Positions 29,401-37,152 of a stretch of 64,000 bases of DNA are shown one piece after another; the stretch's first letter is position 1; every line of letters starts with the position of its first letter. A program made the translations under genes and the position numbers. The stretch lies in contig NZ_CP029078.1 in assembly GCF_005222485.1 (NCBI RefSeq), positions 1,640,001 to 1,704,000 on the forward strand, read 5' to 3'. This DNA is from Streptomyces griseoviridis. GTDB taxonomy: Bacteria; Actinomycetota; Actinomycetes; Streptomycetales; Streptomycetaceae. The notes under the pieces are model-generated. The model saw only the letters and a list, made by a program, of their open reading frames with translations. It was not told the DNA's origin and searched no databases.

Positions 29401-31102
29401 CCGCGGCTTCGCGCGCGTGTTCGGTGGCGCTGCGGGCGGCTTCGCGGGCGGTGTCCCAGGCGGCGACGGCGGTCTTCTCGGCGTCGCTCGCGGCGAGGGC
29501 GGCGCGGGCCGGGTCGGCGTCGGGCGCGCTGTCGTCGAGCCAGCCGGCGCGGACCGCCTCGGCGGTCTCCTGTTCGACCTCGGTGAGGCGCTGGCGCAGG
29601 TGTCCTGCCTCGCTGCGGGCGCGCTGTGCCTCGGTGGCGGCGACGGTGGCGTCCCGGTGGGCCGTCTCGCCGGTCTCCTGGAGGGCGGCGGAGCGCTCCT
29701 CGCCCTCGTTGGCGAGGTTCTCGGCGTTCTCGGCGGCGGCGTGCAGGGCGCGGACGAGGTCGACGGCGGCCTGGGCGCGGGCGGCGAGGGCGGGGGCCGC
29801 GTCCCGTTCGGCCTCCTGGATGGCGGAGGCGACGCGGGCGACGCGGTCGGCGGCGGCGCGGTGGCGCAGGACGGCCTCGGCTCCCTGCCAGGCGGCGTGC
29901 AGGGTGCGCGCGTCGGCCAGTTCGCGTTTCTGGGCGGCGGCGGACTTCTCGGCGGCCGCGAGGGCCAGTGAGGCGTTGCGGTAGGCGAGTTGCGCGGCGA
30001 TCAGGGAGCTGCGCTCGCGGGCCGACTCGGCCTGGGTGACGGCGTGGGCGGCGCCGGTGACGCGGGTGGCGAGGTCGGCGGCGCGGGTCCGCTCCTGTCC
30101 GCCGCGCGCGGAGAGCCTGCGGGCCAGGGAGCGGGTGCGGCGCTCGGCGCCGGTGTGGATCTCCCGCGCGCGGGAGCGTGCGTCGGCGGCCTCGACGATC
30201 CGCCCGAGCAGGTCGACGGAGCCGGCGGTGAAGTCGCGTTCGGCGATCAGTTCGGCCCGCCTGCCGAGTTTGTTGCCGAAGCCGCCGATCAGGTCGGCGA
30301 GCCCGTCGGTGTCGCGGGTGTCGGTGACGGCGCGCAGCAGCAGGTCGGTGAAGTCGGAGTCCTTCTTGACCGCGAAGAGGCCGGCCGCCTCGCCCTCGTC
30401 GGCGTTCATCTCGCGCTGGTAGCGGAAGAGTTCGGGGTCGAGGCCGAGGTCGCCGAGGTGTTCGATCCAGCGGTCGTGGGTCTCCTCCCAGTGCACCTCC
30501 AGATGCGGGTACGCCTTGCCCGCCTCGGTGAGGGCGTCCCTGAAGCCCTTCATGGTGCGGCGGCGGCCGCGTGCGCCCGACTGCCCTTCGACGGGTGGCC
30601 GTACGGCGGTGGACTCGGCGACCGGCAGGTTGTCGAGGCTGAGTCCTGGGCCCGGACGGAAGGAGTACCAGGCCTCGGCGAACTTGCGCGGGTCGTTGGA
30701 GACCTGACGGCCGCGCCATTCGCTGGCCTTGCCGACGACGACGCACTCGCCGGTGAGGGTGTGCTGCCACTCCAGGACGACGTGTCCGCAGTCGTCGGCG
30801 AGCAGGAACTTGCGCAGGACGCCGGAGCTGGCGCCGCCGAGGGTGTTGCGGTGGCCGGGCAGCATCACCGAGAAGATCAGCTTGAGCAGGACGGACTTGC
30901 CGCCGCCGTTCTCCAGGAAGAGGACTCCGGCGGGGGCCGGGCGGCGGGGCGGGCCGACCGGTTCCTCCTCGAAGAACTCCGCCTGCGTGGGGGCGGGGTC
31001 GGGCACGGGCCGGCCGACGCCCCGCAGGTCAAGCACGGTGTCGGCGTAGCGCGCACCGGCGGGCCCGATGGAGTAGAGGCGGACCCGGGACAGCTCGTAC
31101 AT
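26456..31102 (-). CDS. SMC-like coiled-coil ATPase (MksB/JetC-like)
   Basis: A 1548-residue P-loop ATPase with SMC layout. Walker A (ENGGGKS, residues 64-70) is at the N-terminus. Very long Ala/Glu/Arg-rich coiled-coil arms flank a more globular middle (about 650-800). ABC signature FSGGQ (1406-1410) and Walker B TLFLDN (1440-1445) are near the C-terminus. The residue after the Walker B aspartate is asparagine, not the usual glutamate. Such proteins form DNA-encircling dimers with a kleisin and a winged-helix KITE subunit. It is the third gene of an operon in the order kleisin-like, KITE-like, SMC, as in MksFEB or Wadjet JetABC. Assignment rests on architecture and gene order, without a database match. 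Confidence 0.8.
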   Translation of the reverse strand: MYELSRVRLYSIGPAGARYADTVLDLRGVGRPVPDPAPTQAEFFEEEPVGPPRRPAPAGVLFLENGGGKSVLLKLIFSVMLPGHRNTLGGASSGVLRKFLLADDCGHVVLEWQHTLTGECVVVGKASEWRGRQVSNDPRKFAEAWYSFRPGPGLSLDNLPVAESTAVRPPVEGQSGARGRRRTMKGFRDALTEAGKAYPHLEVHWEETHDRWIEHLGDLGLDPELFRYQREMNADEGEAAGLFAVKKDSDFTDLLLRAVTDTRDTDGLADLIGGFGNKLGRRAELIAERDFTAGSVDLLGRIVEAADARSRAREIHTGAERRTRSLARRLSARGGQERTRAADLATRVTGAAHAVTQAESARERSSLIAAQLAYRNASLALAAAEKSAAAQKRELADARTLHAAWQGAEAVLRHRAAADRVARVASAIQEAERDAAPALAARAQAAVDLVRALHAAAENAENLANEGEERSAALQETGETAHRDATVAATEAQRARSEAGHLRQRLTEVEQETAEAVRAGWLDDSAPDADPARAALAASDAEKTAVAAWDTAREAARSATEHAREAAAAESRAELTAARAADAATAARRGHDAERRLAEGLAAEERLAELLSLSGTETRTTVPGPRHHGDDPGQGALTPEELDRFADELRELLDDSVSAAERQLFELRTAAADDSRILGALGDGGLLPPGPDVLATVEFLGEQGIPALPGWRYLAQAVDPADHARVLAARPELVDGVIITDPDTHARARAALGDAALLPRSAVAVGTAAALLAPAPALDTPDGDTPDVSVFLVPPNPAMHDEHAADEERQTLRARATERDDEIRGLAARLGKDRELAARLASWRTGCPTGRLVELAQAAQDAHAFAEEAEAELTEARVARAEADETAAEATRLRDERQDAAQKARRSADALAGLAFRLRERAGWQATLRELADDAAESEARAQTCLDRARAADEDRRAAQRAADDARRTARALRAERSEIAGAPDDVPAGDPSETSLPALREAYRAASQVYEKVGVGADLRAEQARAESDQSAALAELDRLSNKVRTRAALLLQSTDGSDGPSRQAAAARAEELVQLLETRVSHASEQLGRLRGEAERHAPEDGEAHTDLPDELQPRDAEHAQALLRTATTELAVRTETLAQTRAAHAELQGAHRAAEDAAGGFDELTAMLRDLLREHIADDDQEEPEPYPGTPEEARQAAADARRSLRGCAADLSAAEGGVREASDVLVRHANSTRYEQVRTPARQQIRELPAASLPEHAQKWADAFAPRLRVLTDELTQLERNRDSIVDRLRGLVETSLATLRSAQRLSRLPEGLGEWSGQEFLRIRFEEPDQATLTERLGEVVDEATRAAVKKNSDLRRDGMSLLLRGVAAALQPKGVAVEILKPDAVLRAERVPVGQMGDVFSGGQLLTAAIALYCTMAALRSNDRGRDKHRHAGTLFLDNPIGRANATYLLELQRAVSDALGVQLLYTTGLFDTTALAEFPLVIRLRNDADLRAGLKYISVEEHLRPGLPQQTPAEDGVRSEITATRMYKRPEPAGSEPSTTG

Positions 31103-31139
31103 GGCGGACTCTCGTAAGTCTTCGGCAGGTGAGGGGGGT

Positions 31140-32030
31140 TCAGTACTGCGACGGGGCGTGGAAGGGCAGTCCGGCGTCGGCGACCAGGTCGAGGTCGTCG
31201 GTCTCCTCGGCGGGCAGCAGGGTGGGGGTGCCGTCGGTGACCGGGACGACGCCCAGCTCCAGCAGTTCGGCGAGGGCGGCGCTGCCCGCGAGGTCGCGGA
31301 CCTGGAGCTGGTAGCGGGCGGTGGTGCGGTAGGTGCCGCCGTTGTCGTCGCCGGTGCGCTGGAGGAAGCCGGAGTCGGTGAGGAAGACGACGGCCTTGCC
31401 GACGATGCCGGTGGTGGATCCTGCGAGGCGGCGGGCGTCCTTGGTGGCGCCGGTGGCGCTGCGTCTGGCCCAGATCCGCCAGGCGGCTTCGAGGCCGGGG
31501 GTGTCGGTGGCGGGGTCGGTGTTCTCGCCGCTCTCCTCGGCGCGTTCCTCCAGGCGGCGGCAGGCCTGGCGGACGAAGGCGTCGACGCCGTTGACGGAGA
31601 CGCGGCCGATGTAGCCGTCGTCGGCGAGGTCCTCGGGGCGGGGGAACGCCAGGGCGGCGACGGCGAGATGGGCGAGTCCGTGCAGGAAGCGGTCGCTGCC
31701 GTCGGCGGAGGTGCGGCGGGCGTAGTCGCCCATCCGGACGGCGAACACCGAGTCCTCTGCGGCGGTCACGGCCATCCCCGCGCGCGGGGACACTTCGAGG
31801 ACGATGAGGCCGAGGCCGGCGGCGACGGCGTCCGCGAGCCGCGCGAACGGCGGGTCCTCGCGGTAGCGGCGCAGCAGTTCGGCGTACTCCTGGTCGCGGG
31901 CGGGCTGGAGTTTGGGCTGGAGGCCGAAGGCGACGAGCCGCGCCGCGTCGGCGGCGTCGGCGGGGGTCACGGGGGCGTTCGCCGGCGCGGCGGGTGCCTC
32001 CGCGTCGCTCCACTCGACGTGCTCGCTCAC
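31140..32030 (-). CDS. Putative winged-helix KITE subunit (MksE/JetB-like)
   Basis: A 296-residue soluble protein. The middle reads as alpha-helical. A C-terminal winged-helix-like segment (VVFLTDSGFLQRTGDDNGG followed by TYRTTARYQLQV) resembles the wHTH of MukE/MksE-type KITE proteins. No catalytic motif is seen. The GTG start at 32030 follows AAGGAG. It lies 58 bp after the kleisin-like gene and 37 bp before the SMC gene, on the same strand, so the three are probably one operon. I cannot name the family with certainty: the assignment is by size, predicted fold and position. Confidence 0.65.
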   Translation of the reverse strand: MSEHVEWSDAEAPAAPANAPVTPADAADAARLVAFGLQPKLQPARDQEYAELLRRYREDPPFARLADAVAAGLGLIVLEVSPRAGMAVTAAEDSVFAVRMGDYARRTSADGSDRFLHGLAHLAVAALAFPRPEDLADDGYIGRVSVNGVDAFVRQACRRLEERAEESGENTDPATDTPGLEAAWRIWARRSATGATKDARRLAGSTTGIVGKAVVFLTDSGFLQRTGDDNGGTYRTTARYQLQVRDLAGSAALAELLELGVVPVTDGTPTLLPAEETDDLDLVADAGLPFHAPSQY

Positions 32031-32088
32031 GGCGTGGGCTCCTTGTTCTCGTGGGTGGGGGCGTCGTCCGGGTGCGGGGCGTGGGGCA

Positions 32089-33615
32089 TCAGGCGGCCTC
32101 CGTCCGGTCGGCGGCCATCCCCGCCGCGTCCAGCAGGGCCGTCCCGACGATGAGGTCGGCGCCGCCGAACTCGGGGTCGTCGAGTTCGGTGCCGTCGTCC
32201 ACGGCGAACAGCAGTCTCTCCTCGCCCTGCCGGTAGGCGGTGCCCACGGCGGGGCTGGCCGCGTGCACGGCGAGCAGGGCGACGAGGTAGGGCAGTTCGG
32301 GGTCCTGGACGCGGGCCTCGGCGAGCAGCCCGGAGAGGCGTCGCGGCGCGTCGGCGGGGAGGTCGAGGAGGCGTGTGGCGGCGGCGAGCTGCTCCTCGCT
32401 GAACCGGCTGTCGTCCGGGGTGGCGATGAGGTCGGGTTCGGGCATCTCCACGCCGAGGTGCTCGCGTTCGACGGGCGGTGTCAGCAGCAGGTCGACGAGG
32501 TCGGTGACGCGGACCGACACGGGGGTGCGCAGGCCGGTGCCGCGGGCGAAGAACGCGTCGGTGACGCGGACCGCCTGTTCCAGGGGCAGTGGCAGGACGG
32601 GGGCGAGGAGGTGTCCGTAGAGGTCGGTCCCCGAGGTGGTCATCGGGGTGGCGAAGGCCTGCCGGTCCTGTTCGGCGCGGAACAGCGGTCCCGCTTCGAG
32701 CAGTCGGGACTGGAGCTGGGTGTGGCGGCGGATGCAGTCCTTGACGATGTCGACCAGTTCGGCGGCGCGGCGCTTGTGCTCCGGCTCCTCCGTCTCGTCG
32801 CGCGCCTTGCGGATGTTGGTGAGGATGGCGTTCTCGTGCCGGTAGCGGTCGGCGACGTGGTCGAGCGCCTCGGTGATCATGTCAGGGACGGTGTTGAGCC
32901 AGTCGACCGCGCGGACGTTGCGCCGGGTGGCGTCGAGGGCGCGGCGCAGGGTCTCGGAGAACTGGACGGTGCGGTAGCGGGCCTGTTCGGCGGCGAGTTG
33001 GGCGTCGGCGAGGCGGCCCCGGTTGATCAGGACCTCCAGCTTCACCTCGGCGGCGATCTGGGCGCTGGTGACGTCGGTGTCGAGGGCGCCGACCAGGACG
33101 TTGACCGCTTCGTCGGTGGTGCGCAGGTAGACGGTGCCGCCGGGGCCCGGCACCTCCTCGATCAGCTTGAAGTCGTAGTCGCGCCTGACGTAGCTGCCGT
33201 CGGACGCGAACGTGCCGTACACGGCGCGGAAGCCGCGGTCGACGCTGCCGACGTTGACGAGGTTCTCCAGGACCCAGCGGGCCACCCGCTCGTGCTCGGC
33301 GACGGGCCGCAGCGGGGCCTGCGCGGCGATGCGGGGGACGAGGCGGGCGACTATCTGGTCGTGGTCGGCGCCGGTGTCGAAGTCCATGTTCAGGGTGACC
33401 AGGTCGATGGCGGCCAGGGCCACTTCGGCCATGCCGTAGACCGTGTACTCGCCGGCGAGATTGGCCTTGCGGGCGTCGAGGTCGTGCAGCGGCGCGGTGC
33501 AGGCGAGCGCGCGCAGCCGCCGCGCCAGGCCCTCGTCGGCGGCCGGGCCCGGCGCGGGGCGCGGCCCCGCGCTGAGCTGGGGCGGAACACGGTCCGTCGA
33601 TGCAGGCGAAGTCAC
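32089..33615 (-). CDS. Putative kleisin-like subunit (MksF/JetA-like)
   Basis: A 508-residue, largely helical protein with no catalytic motif. The N-terminal third (LNMDFDTGADHD; RWVLENLVNVG; YDFKLIEE) looks like a winged-helix DNA-binding or dimerisation region. The rest is heptad-rich (EAEVKLEVLINRGRLADAQ; DYRHENAILTNIRKA-type helices), as in MukF/MksF and JetA. It is first in the operon. The GTG at 33615 lacks a ribosome binding site but sits 7 bp after a good -10 (TAGTCT), so the message may be leaderless. An in-frame ATG 10 codons upstream lies inside that promoter. Confidence 0.68.
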   Translation of the reverse strand: MTSPASTDRVPPQLSAGPRPAPGPAADEGLARRLRALACTAPLHDLDARKANLAGEYTVYGMAEVALAAIDLVTLNMDFDTGADHDQIVARLVPRIAAQAPLRPVAEHERVARWVLENLVNVGSVDRGFRAVYGTFASDGSYVRRDYDFKLIEEVPGPGGTVYLRTTDEAVNVLVGALDTDVTSAQIAAEVKLEVLINRGRLADAQLAAEQARYRTVQFSETLRRALDATRRNVRAVDWLNTVPDMITEALDHVADRYRHENAILTNIRKARDETEEPEHKRRAAELVDIVKDCIRRHTQLQSRLLEAGPLFRAEQDRQAFATPMTTSGTDLYGHLLAPVLPLPLEQAVRVTDAFFARGTGLRTPVSVRVTDLVDLLLTPPVEREHLGVEMPEPDLIATPDDSRFSEEQLAAATRLLDLPADAPRRLSGLLAEARVQDPELPYLVALLAVHAASPAVGTAYRQGEERLLFAVDDGTELDDPEFGGADLIVGTALLDAAGMAADRTEAA

Positions 33616-33622
33616 GGTGCAC

Positions 33623-33653
33623 AGACTAGGTCCTCGGTCTGACATCGACCCAA
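33623..33653 (-). promoter_or_regulatory. Promoter of the SMC operon, probably leaderless
   Basis: Minus strand: -35-like TTGGGT (33648-33653), 19-bp spacer, -10 TAGTCT (33623-33628), then 7 bp to the GTG at 33615. The first transcribed base would be the G of the start codon, and no Shine-Dalgarno sequence is present. Leaderless messages are common in Streptomyces. Confidence 0.5.
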
Positions 33654-33795
33654 ACGGCACAGATGGCCCCCGCGCCACGCCGGGTCCCGCGCGATCCCAC
33701 GCGGTCCCGCCGGAGCGACGAACGCCCGTGCGCCCGTGCATGCGTGCGCCCGTGCGCCCATGCGCCTACGTCACCGACCTGCCGGGCCGGCCTGC

Positions 33796-34491
33796 TCAGC
33801 CGTGGTCGCCGACCCGCCTGCGGTACACGTCGAGGACCCGTTCCAGTGAGTCCTTGAGGTAGACGGCGAGCATGGTCTCGGCCTCGTCGTGGCGTCCCGC
33901 GCGCAGGGTCTCGTGGAGCCGGTGGTTGCGCTCCAGGTAGGGCTCGTGCAGGCGCTTCGGGTCGTCGACGACGTGGAAGGCGAGGCGGAGTTCGGCGAAG
34001 ACACCGCGCATCAGTTCGTCGGTGCGCGCGCTGCCGGCGAGGGCGACCAGTTCCCGGTGGAAGTGGATGTTGGCGGTACCCACCGCTTTCCAGTCACCTT
34101 CGTGGGCGGCCCGCTGCCCCTCCTCGACGGCCGCGGCGAGCGCCCGCAGGTCGTGGGGCGGCTCGCCGAGCCCGCGGACGACGGCGCACTCGACGAGGAT
34201 GCGGGTGCGGTAGATGTCCTCGACGTCCTCCACGGTCAGGACCCGGACGAAGACGCCACGGTTCAACTCGTGGACGAGCAGCCGCTCATGGGTGAGCAGC
34301 CGGAACGCCTCGCGCAGCGTGTTGCGGGAGACCCCGAGGGCGCCGCCGATGCCGTCCTCCGACAGCCGCGTCCCCGGAGGGAAGAACCCGTCGGCGATCC
34401 GGCTCCTGAGGATGTCCGAAACACGTTCGGCGGTGCTGGTCCGCCCGAGCAAGGCGCGGTCGTCGGCCAGGTCGGTCAGCTGCTCTGCCAT
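33796..34491 (-). CDS. GntR family regulator, FadR/FCD type
   Basis: A 231-residue repressor-type regulator. The N-terminal winged helix-turn-helix (RLSEDGIGGALGVSRNTLREAFR is the recognition region, about residues 45-67) is followed by an all-helical FCD ligand domain with metal-binding histidines (IHFHREL; NHRLHETL). It diverges from pxpABC, and a perfect palindrome lies in the gap. It probably represses the 5-oxoprolinase operon and itself, with 5-oxoproline or a related acid as effector. The start at 34491 (MAEQLTD) is preferred over an ATG 13 codons upstream, though neither has a strong ribosome binding site. Confidence 0.9.
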   Translation of the reverse strand: MAEQLTDLADDRALLGRTSTAERVSDILRSRIADGFFPPGTRLSEDGIGGALGVSRNTLREAFRLLTHERLLVHELNRGVFVRVLTVEDVEDIYRTRILVECAVVRGLGEPPHDLRALAAAVEEGQRAAHEGDWKAVGTANIHFHRELVALAGSARTDELMRGVFAELRLAFHVVDDPKRLHEPYLERNHRLHETLRAGRHDEAETMLAVYLKDSLERVLDVYRRRVGDHG

Positions 34492-34853
34492 GCCCGGAAT
34501 TGAACCGCAGACACCAGGACGAGACAACATGGGGATTGAAGGATCGTTGAACGATCCTCTACTTTACGGAGAGTCCAGGGTTCTTCCCGACCCAGGGCGA
34601 CGCGGCTGATCCAGCCCGACCTGGTCCGCTCCCTGCCACCCCCACCAGCACCCTCCGTCCTCCCCCTGCGAGGTGCACATGAGCACGCCAACCGGAGACC
34701 AAGGGAAGGGACCTGACCTGAGCCGCACCGAGGACCGCCGCCGGCCGGTACGCGCGCGTGGCACCCCGTCCGGCAGGACGGGACACCGATGACGGAACCG
34801 GCCGACGCCCGCGACGAGCGGTACCGCGTGGCCCGAGTGGAAGCATGGGGAGC
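34492..34853. other. Divergent GntR / pxpA control region
   Basis: 362 bp. The only clear signal is the palindrome at 34541-34557. In-frame extension of pxpA runs upstream to 34758 but has no homology-like character and was not accepted. Confidence 0.6.
34541..34557. promoter_or_regulatory. Perfect 17-bp palindrome, candidate GntR operator
   Basis: GGATCGTT-G-AACGATCC is a perfect palindrome, 50 bp from the GntR start and about 300 bp from pxpA. FadR-subfamily regulators bind short palindromes of this length in divergent promoters. Confidence 0.6.
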
Positions 34854-35612
34854 ATGACCTCGATCGACCTGAACGCCGACCTCGGTGAGGGCTTCGGCCG
34901 CTGGAGTCTCACCGACGACGAAGGGCTGCTGTCCGTCGTCACCAGTGCCAACGTGGCCTGCGGATTCCACGCCGGGGACCCCGCCACCATGCGCCGGGTG
35001 TGCGCGCTCGCCGCCGAACGGGGGGTGCGGATCGGCGCCCAGGTCTCCTACCGGGACCTGGCCGGGTTCGGCCGCCGCGCGATGGACGTGCCGGCCGACG
35101 AGCTCACCGCCGAGGTCGCCTACCAGATCGGCGCCCTCGACGTCTTCGCGCGCGCGGCCGGCACGCGCGTGTCGTACGTGAAGCCGCACGGCGCGCTCTA
35201 CAACAGGGTGGTGCGCGACGAGGAACAGGCCGCCGCGGTCGTGGCCGGTGTCAGGCTCGCCGACGCCTCCCTGCCCGTCCTCGGCCTGCCCGGCTCCCGG
35301 CTGCTCGACCTCGCGGCCCTGGCCGGACTCCCGGCCGTCCCCGAGGCGTTCGCCGACCGCGCGTACACCGACCAGGGCACGCTGGTGCCGCGCGACCAGG
35401 ACGGTGCCGTCGTCACCGACGCGGAGACGGTGGTGGCGCGCTCGCTCGGTCTGGCCAGGGACGGCGAGGTCGCCTCCCGCTCCGGCGCGCGGGTCGCCGT
35501 CCGCGCCCGTTCGCTGTGCCTGCACGGCGACACGCCCGGCGCGGTCGAGCTGGCCCGGCGGGTCAGGGACCGGCTGCGGGACGCGGGCGTCCGGGTGGAG
35601 GCCTTCGTATGA
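34854..35612 (+). CDS. pxpA: 5-oxoprolinase subunit A (LamB/YcsF family)
   Basis: A 252-residue LamB/YcsF protein. Family motifs are DLNADLGEGFGRW at the N-terminus, ANVACGFHAGDP (about 29-40), KPHGALYN, and SLCLHGDTPGAV near the end. It is subunit A of the prokaryotic ATP-dependent 5-oxoprolinase PxpABC, which opens 5-oxoproline to L-glutamate. ATG 34854 follows GGGGAG; an ATG three codons upstream is also possible. It is the first gene of a three-gene operon with two ATGA overlaps. Confidence 0.95.
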   Translation: MTSIDLNADLGEGFGRWSLTDDEGLLSVVTSANVACGFHAGDPATMRRVCALAAERGVRIGAQVSYRDLAGFGRRAMDVPADELTAEVAYQIGALDVFARAAGTRVSYVKPHGALYNRVVRDEEQAAAVVAGVRLADASLPVLGLPGSRLLDLAALAGLPAVPEAFADRAYTDQGTLVPRDQDGAVVTDAETVVARSLGLARDGEVASRSGARVAVRARSLCLHGDTPGAVELARRVRDRLRDAGVRVEAFV

Positions 35613-36235
35613 GCCGCATGAGGGCGCTGCGGGTCGGCGCCGACGCGCTGCTCGTCGAGGTGGCGTCGGGCGAGGAGGCGCGGGCCCTGCACGCGGAGCT
35701 GCTGCGCCGTCGCGCGGAGGGCGCGCTGACGGTCCGTGAGCTCGTCCCCGCGGCCCGTACGGTCCTCCTGGACGGCCTGCGCGACCCGGCCCGCCTCGCG
35801 GCGGAGCTGGCCGCGGCCGAGGTGCCGCCCGCCCCGCCACCGTCCGGCGCGGCGGTCGAGATCCCGGTCCGCTACGACGGGCCCGACCTGGCCGACGTCG
35901 CCGCGCTCTGGGGCGTCACCCCGACGGCGGCGGCCGGGATCCACGCGGACACCGAGTTCACCGTCGCCTTCTGCGGTTTCGCGCCGGGGTTCGGCTATCT
36001 CACCGGCCTGCCCGAGCGGTACGACGTACCGCGCAGGGCGACCCCGCGCACCGCCGTACCGGCCGGTTCGGTGGCTCTCGCCGGGCCCTACACGGGCGTG
36101 TACCCGACGGCGTCGCCGGGCGGCTGGCAGCTGATCGGGCGGACGGACGCCGTGCTGTGGGACCACGCGCGCGTACCGGCCGCGCTGCTGTCGCCCGGCA
36201 CGCGCGTGCGTTTCGTCGCGGTGGGCCCCTCATGA
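35609..36235 (+). CDS. pxpB: 5-oxoprolinase subunit B (allophanate hydrolase subunit 1 / KipI family)
   Basis: A 208-residue protein with the family core EIPVRYDGPDL, FCGFAPGFGYLTGLP and PAGSVALAGPYTGVYP. With PxpC it forms the catalytic part of 5-oxoprolinase; homologues form the KipI inhibitor of B. subtilis. The start overlaps the pxpA stop (ATGA) and the stop overlaps pxpC (ATGA), so expression is tightly coupled. Confidence 0.95.
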   Translation: MSRMRALRVGADALLVEVASGEEARALHAELLRRRAEGALTVRELVPAARTVLLDGLRDPARLAAELAAAEVPPAPPPSGAAVEIPVRYDGPDLADVAALWGVTPTAAAGIHADTEFTVAFCGFAPGFGYLTGLPERYDVPRRATPRTAVPAGSVALAGPYTGVYPTASPGGWQLIGRTDAVLWDHARVPAALLSPGTRVRFVAVGPS

Positions 36236-37110
36236 CGGACCGCGCGCTGGTCGTCGTCAGGGCCGGGGCGCTGACCACGGTGCAGGACCGGGGCCGGCCC
36301 GGCCACGCCCACCTCGGGGTACCGCGATCCGGCGCGCTCGACGGTCCCGCCGCCGCCCTCGTCAACCGGCTGGTCGGCAACCCGCCCGGGGCGGCCGTCC
36401 TGGAGACCACCCTGGACGGCTGCGCCCTGCGCCCGCGCGCGCCGGTCACCATCGCCGTGGGCGGCGCCCCCTGCCCGGTCCGGGTGGACGGCAGACCCGT
36501 CGCCTGGGCGGCGCCGGTGCGGGTCCCGGCCGACGCGCTCCTGGAGGTCGGCGCCCCGACGCGCGGGGTGCGCGGCTATGTGGCCGTCTCCGGCGGGATC
36601 GCCGTCGAACCGGTCCTGGGCAGCCGCTCCACCGACCTGCTCTCCGGCCTCGGCCCACCGGCCCTGACCAACGGCACGGTCCTGCCGCTGGGACGGCCCG
36701 GGGCTCCGCACGCGCGCGTGGACGTCGCGCCGCAGCCGGCGCCGCCGGCCGAGCTGATCCTGCGGGTGACGGTCGGACCGCGCGACGACTGGTTCACCCC
36801 GGCGGCGCTGCGCGTCCTCACCACGCGCGCGTACCGGGTGTCGCCCGCCGCCAACCGGATCGGGCTGCGCACCGAGGGACCCGTCCTGGAACGCGCCGTC
36901 GGGGGTGAACTGCCCAGCGAGGGCATGGTGCTGGGCGCGGTCCAGGTGCCGCCGGACGGCCGGCCGGTGGTCTTCCTCGCCGACCATCCGACGACGGGCG
37001 GCTACCCGGTGATCGCGGTCGTCCACCCCTCCGACCTCCCGGCGGCGGCCCAAGCCGCGCCCGGAACACCGATCCGGTTCGTACGGATGTCCGATCGGGC
37101 GGGTCGGTAA
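36232..37110 (+). CDS. pxpC: 5-oxoprolinase subunit C (biotin-dependent carboxyltransferase-like / KipA family)
   Basis: A 292-residue protein of the urea-amidolyase C-terminal / KipA family. Typical segments are TTVQDRGRPGHAHLGVPRSG at the N-terminus, AANRIGLRTEG, and LADHPTTGGYPVIAVV near the end. It is the third subunit of 5-oxoprolinase. The name carboxyltransferase reflects homology, not activity here. It ends 42 bp before the convergent SGNH hydrolase gene. Confidence 0.95.
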   Translation: MTDRALVVVRAGALTTVQDRGRPGHAHLGVPRSGALDGPAAALVNRLVGNPPGAAVLETTLDGCALRPRAPVTIAVGGAPCPVRVDGRPVAWAAPVRVPADALLEVGAPTRGVRGYVAVSGGIAVEPVLGSRSTDLLSGLGPPALTNGTVLPLGRPGAPHARVDVAPQPAPPAELILRVTVGPRDDWFTPAALRVLTTRAYRVSPAANRIGLRTEGPVLERAVGGELPSEGMVLGAVQVPPDGRPVVFLADHPTTGGYPVIAVVHPSDLPAAAQAAPGTPIRFVRMSDRAGR

Positions 37111-37152
37111 CGGCCCGCCCCGCCGGTCACGCCCGCCAACGGTCCTCGGCGG

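Noticed and set aside
26475..30770. A 1431-codon open frame on the minus strand, and a 1131-codon frame on the plus strand at 26576-29971
   Set aside because: Both overlap the SMC gene in other frames. They read as Arg/Pro/Gly-rich or Val/Gly-rich noise typical of very GC-rich DNA, without domains or ribosome binding sites.
33726..33765. GTGCGCCC repeats and a short alternating purine-pyrimidine run between GntR and the SMC operon
   Set aside because: Short, common in GC-rich intergenic DNA, and not positioned at a promoter.
34490..34515. GGTTCAATTCCGGGCA on the minus strand, resembling a tRNA T-arm
   Set aside because: The stem around the T-loop does not pair and no acceptor, D or anticodon arms are present. 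It lies at the start of the GntR gene.
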